In this document: positions 5,668-8,552 of the stretch, in pieces
Position numbering within the stretch: the stretch's first letter is position 1
How the letters are laid out: each line of letters starts with the position of its first letter
Source of the DNA: Actinomycetota bacterium
Lineage (GTDB): Bacteria > Actinomycetota > Actinomycetes > Nanopelagicales > Nanopelagicaceae
Assembly: GCA_947488645.1 (NCBI GenBank)
Contig: CANLAC010000045.1
Coordinates: 1-8,552 of the forward strand
DNA length: 8,552 bases
Direction of reading: 5' to 3'
The notes under the pieces: model-generated
Databases searched by the model: none
Seen by the model: only the letters and a program-made list of their open reading frames with translations
Told to the model about the DNA's origin: nothing
Program-made: the position numbers and the translations under genes

Positions 5668-6849
5668 TTACTTAAAGTTCAAATTAGCGATGTAGGACTC
5701 GAAATTACGACGCGTTTCAGTAACTGAATCCCCACCAAATTTTTCAAGAACAACCTCTGCTAAAACCAGAGCCACCATTGCTTCAGCAACAACACCTGCT
5801 GCAGGAACAGCGCACACATCTGATCTCTGATTAATAGCCTTGGCTGCTTCACCTGTAGCCACATCAATCGTATCTAGCGCCTTAGGAACAGTTGAAATCG
5901 GCTTCATTGCTGCTCGAACACGCAAGATTTCGCCATTAGACATTCCACCTTCAGTTCCCCCTGCACGATCAGTGCGACGAACAATCTTTCCAGTTGAGTC
6001 TTTTTCTATCTCATCATGCGCCACGGATCCGCGGCGAGTAGCTGTTCTGAAACCATCTCCGATTTCGACACCCTTAATAGCCTGAATACCCATTACAGCC
6101 CCAGCCAATTTTGAATCAAGGCGTCTATCCCAATGAACATGTGAACCCAAGCCAGGAGGCATGTTGAAAGCTAAAACTTCAACCACACCACCTAATGTGT
6201 CGCCGTCACGATGCGCATTTTCAATTTCCGTAATCATTAGCTCACTCGTTGCTTTATCGGCGCACCGAACTGGATCTGCGTCGATGGTTGTCATATCACC
6301 AGCTAACGGCAAGGGTGTGTCATCAGCAACTCGCACGGAACCAATCGAGAGCACATGGCTAAGGATCGTTATTCCGACAGTTTGCTCGAGAAAATTGCGT
6401 GCAACCGCGCCCAGTGCAACGCGGGCCGCAGTTTCACGGGCACTGGCTCGCTCTAAAATCGCACGCGCGTCATCTAGGTCATACTTTTGCATACCAACTA
6501 AATCTGCGTGTCCTGGACGAGGACGAGTAAGCGGAGCGTTGCGTGCTAAATCTTTTATCTCTTCCTCTGGCACGGGATCCGCCGACATAACTTTTTCCCA
6601 TTTTGGCCACTCTGAATTGCCCACTTGAATAGCTATAGGTCCACCTTGTGTTAAACCAAGACGCACTCCACCAAGGATAGTTACTTTATCTGCCTCAAAG
6701 TTTTGACGTGCCCCACGACCAACGCCAAGGCGTCTACGTTGTAGATGAAAATCTATATCGGCTGTTGTGATCGAAACAGAAGCAGGGATTCCTTCGACAA
6801 TGGCACTTAATGCCTGTCCGTGGGACTCACCAGCTGTTAACCAACGCAT
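5668..6849 (-). CDS. aroC: Chorismate synthase
   Basis: AroC converts EPSP to chorismate, the last shared step to aromatic amino acids and other aromatics, using reduced FMN as a catalytic cofactor. At 393 residues it fits the actinobacterial enzyme. The three family signatures are clear: LTAGESHGQAL at 4-14 with catalytic His10; the RRLGVGRGARQ flavin/phosphate loop at about 39-49 and RPGHADLVGMQKY at 111-123 with His114; and QRSDVCAVPAAGVVAEA at about 341-357. The start ATG gives MRWLTAGESHG as in relatives. Only a short TAGG lies upstream, 25 bases after the prepilin peptidase stop. No flavin reductase domain is fused, so it is the monofunctional bacterial type. Confidence 0.98.
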   Translation of the reverse strand: MRWLTAGESHGQALSAIVEGIPASVSITTADIDFHLQRRRLGVGRGARQNFEADKVTILGGVRLGLTQGGPIAIQVGNSEWPKWEKVMSADPVPEEEIKDLARNAPLTRPRPGHADLVGMQKYDLDDARAILERASARETAARVALGAVARNFLEQTVGITILSHVLSIGSVRVADDTPLPLAGDMTTIDADPVRCADKATSELMITEIENAHRDGDTLGGVVEVLAFNMPPGLGSHVHWDRRLDSKLAGAVMGIQAIKGVEIGDGFRTATRRGSVAHDEIEKDSTGKIVRRTDRAGGTEGGMSNGEILRVRAAMKPISTVPKALDTIDVATGEAAKAINQRSDVCAVPAAGVVAEAMVALVLAEVVLEKFGGDSVTETRRNFESYIANLNFK

Positions 6850-6874
6850 GTGCCTATTCTTGCAGATCAGGTCA

Positions 6875-7264
6875 CTATCTCGTAGCCAAATATGTTGAAA
6901 GCCCTATGAAAATACTTGGTGCCAAGGGGATTTTCGATGGAATAGTGCGATTGATTCCGGTGAGTACCACTATGTGAACCACTGCCAATAGAAACACAAA
7001 TCCGAGGAAGTCAAAGGCTTTGAAACTGTGACTCACTAAAACCAGAGCCAGTAATTTAATGTCGCCCATTCCAACTTTCACTACCAGTAATAGGACCAAA
7101 GCTATTCCCGAAATTACTACTTGGCGCAAATCTCCAAATCCATAGAAGACTAAGTGCGACGCCGCAAAAAGGAACAGTATTTTGGTGTAGATGTTCGGGA
7201 TCACAAAAGTGCTGCAATCTGCAACACAAATTGGCATTCCTAGAAGAAGTAGTGCTAAATCCAT
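6875..7264 (-). CDS. Small A24-family prepilin peptidase (catalytic domain only)
   Basis: This is a predicted membrane aspartic protease that would cut the leader of type IV pilin-like or Flp/Tad pilin-like proteins at the cytoplasmic membrane face. The 129 residues are very hydrophobic, with segments near 1-15, 26-42, 46-63, 68-80, 84-103 and 111-126. The two catalytic aspartates of the family are visible: Asp16 in ADCSTFVIPN (pattern D-x6-IPN) and Asp68 in the GMGDIKL motif at 65-71. The end IPLAPSIFIGL resembles the IPFGP tail of the family. The N-terminal methyltransferase and zinc-binding domain of PilD-like enzymes is absent. A homologous gene sits beside aroE in Mycobacterium and Streptomyces, so the location is conserved. 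The ATG at 7264 is the first after an in-frame stop and has no Shine-Dalgarno. The substrate is not in this window. Confidence 0.88.
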   Translation of the reverse strand: MDLALLLLGMPICVADCSTFVIPNIYTKILFLFAASHLVFYGFGDLRQVVISGIALVLLLVVKVGMGDIKLLALVLVSHSFKAFDFLGFVFLLAVVHIVVLTGINRTIPSKIPLAPSIFIGLSTYLATR

Positions 7265-7270
7265 AGTGGC

Positions 7271-7276
7271 AAATTA
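7271..7276 (-). promoter_or_regulatory. Candidate -10 for a leaderless transcript of the prepilin peptidase-aroC segment
   Basis: TAATTT on the minus strand fits TANNNT and stands six bases before the ATG at 7264, the spacing seen for leaderless actinobacterial mRNAs. The ATG lacks a Shine-Dalgarno and the 46-base gap after aroE is the longest inside the aro operon, which supports an internal promoter. No good -35 is seen. Confidence 0.35.
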
Positions 7277-7310
7277 CAACCAATAGCTTGTAGCAAATAG
7301 TGCTTGTGGA

Positions 7311-8117
7311 TTAAGAAAGTTCTCTTTCACCGACTGAACGAAGCATCTTGGCTATTGCGCCTCGATCTATAGAGAGTGCTGTAAATATCGAAGCCTGCGA
7401 AATGGCCTGATGGATCAACAGGTCTAAGCCGTCGATTCCATAGCCTCCAACCTTTCTCCATTGCGCGAGCAATTGTGTGGGCCAAGGGTTATAAAGAACT
7501 TCGAAGTATGTGGCACTGGCTGATTGAACTTGATCAACAAAAACCGCTGCCGTGTTTCCTGGCGTTGTATTGACCACTAAGTCAAAGTCCTCGAAATCTA
7601 TAGTTGACTCCCAGGATGTAAACTGCACTTCTGAGTTTGGGCAAGACTTTCTGATCGCAAGCTCACGATCAGGGCTGCGATTTACAACGGTTATTTCTCC
7701 ACTAACTCCATCACATGCGGCGATAACTGCACGCGCCGTTGCACCAGCCCCAATGATCAAAACATTTCCCTTTGCATCACGATTATTGAAATTGAGTGCA
7801 TGAGTGAAGCCCTCAACATCAGTACTAGTTAATTGCCATACTCCTTCAACCTTATGCAAAGTGTTTCCACTTTGTATTTGGCGTGAAATATTTGATACAG
7901 AACCAGCTATCGTCAATGCTTCTTCCTTCAACGGCATAGTTAACGACAAGCAATTCAATGAAGAGCCTTCATCATCTAGGAAATGCTTCAAATCTCCCGA
8001 TGCGACCTCATAGGCTTTATAACTCGCATCAATACCGAGAAAGTCATACATCGTGTTGTGCAGAAGAGGACTCAAGGAATGAGAGATCGGTGAACCTAAG
8101 ACGCCGGCTGAAATCAT
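7311..8117 (-). CDS. aroE: Shikimate dehydrogenase (NADP)
   Basis: AroE reduces 3-dehydroshikimate to shikimate, shikimate-pathway step 4. The 268-residue protein has SPISHSLSP at 9-17 for shikimate binding (Ser14, Ser16), the catalytic Lys64 in SLTMPLKE, Asn85 in SGNT and catalytic Asp100 in STDVEG. The Rossmann motif GAGATARA is at 123-130, NRSPDRE at 146-152 sits where NADP phosphate-binding residues are expected, and GIDGLDLLIHQA marks the C-terminal lobe. STD replaces the usual NTD before the catalytic aspartate; Asp100 itself is kept. The frame is open to 8162, but I place the start at the ATG of 8117. That gives MISAGVLGSPISHS as in relatives, overlaps the mltG stop as ATGA and has AGGTG seven bases upstream. 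Confidence 0.95.
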   Translation of the reverse strand: MISAGVLGSPISHSLSPLLHNTMYDFLGIDASYKAYEVASGDLKHFLDDEGSSLNCLSLTMPLKEEALTIAGSVSNISRQIQSGNTLHKVEGVWQLTSTDVEGFTHALNFNNRDAKGNVLIIGAGATARAVIAACDGVSGEITVVNRSPDRELAIRKSCPNSEVQFTSWESTIDFEDFDLVVNTTPGNTAAVFVDQVQSASATYFEVLYNPWPTQLLAQWRKVGGYGIDGLDLLIHQAISQASIFTALSIDRGAIAKMLRSVGERELS

Positions 8118-8552
8118 CCGAAAACACCTGCCTTCCGATTCTTCACATATATAGCTTTCCAACTGTTGAATTCTTCAAGCGACTTTGTAAAACGCGTATC
8201 CCCTGGGGCTACTGTAATGAAGTACAACCAATCGCCGACGGCAGGTTTTAATGCCGCCGAAATGGCATCCGCCCCTGGACTACAAATAGGACCGGGTGGC
8301 AACCCATATTTTTTATAGGTGTTGTAGGGAGAATTGATCAATGTTGATTGGGAACTCAAGAAGATTTCCCCGCGCAGCTTCTTAACGAAGTGGACCGTTG
8401 AATCCATCTGTAAAGGCATACCTATTTTCAATCGATTGTAAATAACGCTTGAGACCTTGGCGAAATCCTTCTGTTCTCCCTCGGCTTGAATTATCGAGGC
8501 TATGGTTAACAACTGTGACGGCTTGAACTTTTGTGTGCCAAGGAGCAACTCT
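8114..8552 (-). CDS. mltG: Endolytic transglycosylase MltG, C-terminal 145 residues (cut by right window edge)
   Basis: MltG is a membrane-anchored peptidoglycan lytic transglycosylase that cuts nascent glycan strands and terminates their elongation. Only the C-terminal YceG domain is visible. It shows LLTIASIIQAEGE near visible residues 14-26, where the glutamate in QAE corresponds to the conserved catalytic region ASIVExE. VIYNRLKIGMPLQMDSTV follows, then LPPGPICSPGADAISAAL and WLYFI, all in family order. The protein ends GVFG at a TGA that overlaps the aroE ATG by four bases. The frame stays open to the edge and the window starts inside a codon; the TTG at 8548 is an internal leucine, not a start. 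The N-terminal cytoplasmic tail, membrane helix and LysM-like part must lie to the right. Confidence 0.95.
   Translation of the reverse strand, partial: ELLLGTQKFKPSQLLTIASIIQAEGEQKDFAKVSSVIYNRLKIGMPLQMDSTVHFVKKLRGEIFLSSQSTLINSPYNTYKKYGLPPGPICSPGADAISAALKPAVGDWLYFITVAPGDTRFTKSLEEFNSWKAIYVKNRKAGVFG

Noticed and set aside
6161..6628. 155-codon plus-strand open frame
   Set aside because: It is antisense to aroC, low in complexity and without recognisable domain, a shadow of the coding strand.
7056..7283. 75-codon minus-strand frame overlapping the prepilin peptidase
   Set aside because: The other frame carries both catalytic aspartate motifs and membrane segments, while this one has no such pattern.
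7265..7310. Short inverted repeat TACAA...TTGTA and two ACAAGC copies between aroE and the prepilin peptidase
   Set aside because: A five-base stem and six-base repeats in AT-rich sequence are expected by chance, and no T-run follows to make a terminator.
8118..8162. N-terminal extension of aroE to 8162
   Set aside because: The extra 15 residues lie within mltG in another frame and do not resemble AroE. The ATG at 8117 has the AGGTG site and the ATGA overlap.
1..8552. Search for a novel defence, mobile or RNA system
   Set aside because: Every stretch is accounted for by conserved core genes in a known order. There are no repeats arrays, transposase, integrase, toxin-antitoxin pair or long unexplained gap.

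Overview
The window is a stretch of conserved core-metabolism chromosome from an actinobacterium. The order mltG-aroE-prepilin peptidase-aroC-aroK-aroB-aroQ-efp-nusB, then bldD, then pyrR-pyrB-pyrC, is the one known from Streptomyces and, in part, from mycobacteria. BldD itself is an actinobacterial protein. The base composition looks mid-40s % GC by eye, TTA and other AT-rich codons are freely used, intergenic spaces are tiny and genes overlap. This points to a small-genome, low-GC lineage such as the freshwater Nanopelagicales (acI) rather than to Streptomyces. The taxon is an inference.

Layout from right to left (all minus strand except bldD). First is the C-terminal part of mltG (cut by the right edge), then aroE, a small A24 prepilin peptidase, aroC, aroK, aroB and aroQ. 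This is a nearly gapless operon with 4-base ATGA overlaps at mltG/aroE, aroK/aroB and aroB/aroQ. An 85-base gap then precedes efp and nusB, which share one base. Next comes bldD on the plus strand, whose 3' end overlaps that of nusB by 14 bases. Back-to-back with bldD start pyrR, pyrB and pyrC; pyrC is cut by the left edge. There is no gene-free stretch longer than 300 bases, and no tRNA, rRNA, CRISPR array, insertion sequence or recognisable intrinsic terminator.

How it works together. AroB, AroQ, AroE, AroK and AroC supply five of the seven shikimate-pathway steps to chorismate. The DAHP synthase and EPSP synthase genes are not here. PyrB and PyrC catalyse steps 2 and 3 of de novo UMP synthesis under control of PyrR. 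The best regulatory signal is an 18-base hairpin that matches the PyrR binding-loop consensus and lies directly against the pyrR Shine-Dalgarno. It predicts translational feedback repression, as known for mycobacterial pyr genes. BldD keeps the c-di-GMP binding signature RxD-X8-RxxD. EF-P and NusB are general translation and transcription factors.

I looked for a novel system and did not find one. The window is an ordinary conserved region whose interest lies in regulatory detail: the PyrR RNA site, BldD in a compact genome, possible leaderless starts, and the tail-to-tail bldD/nusB overlap.
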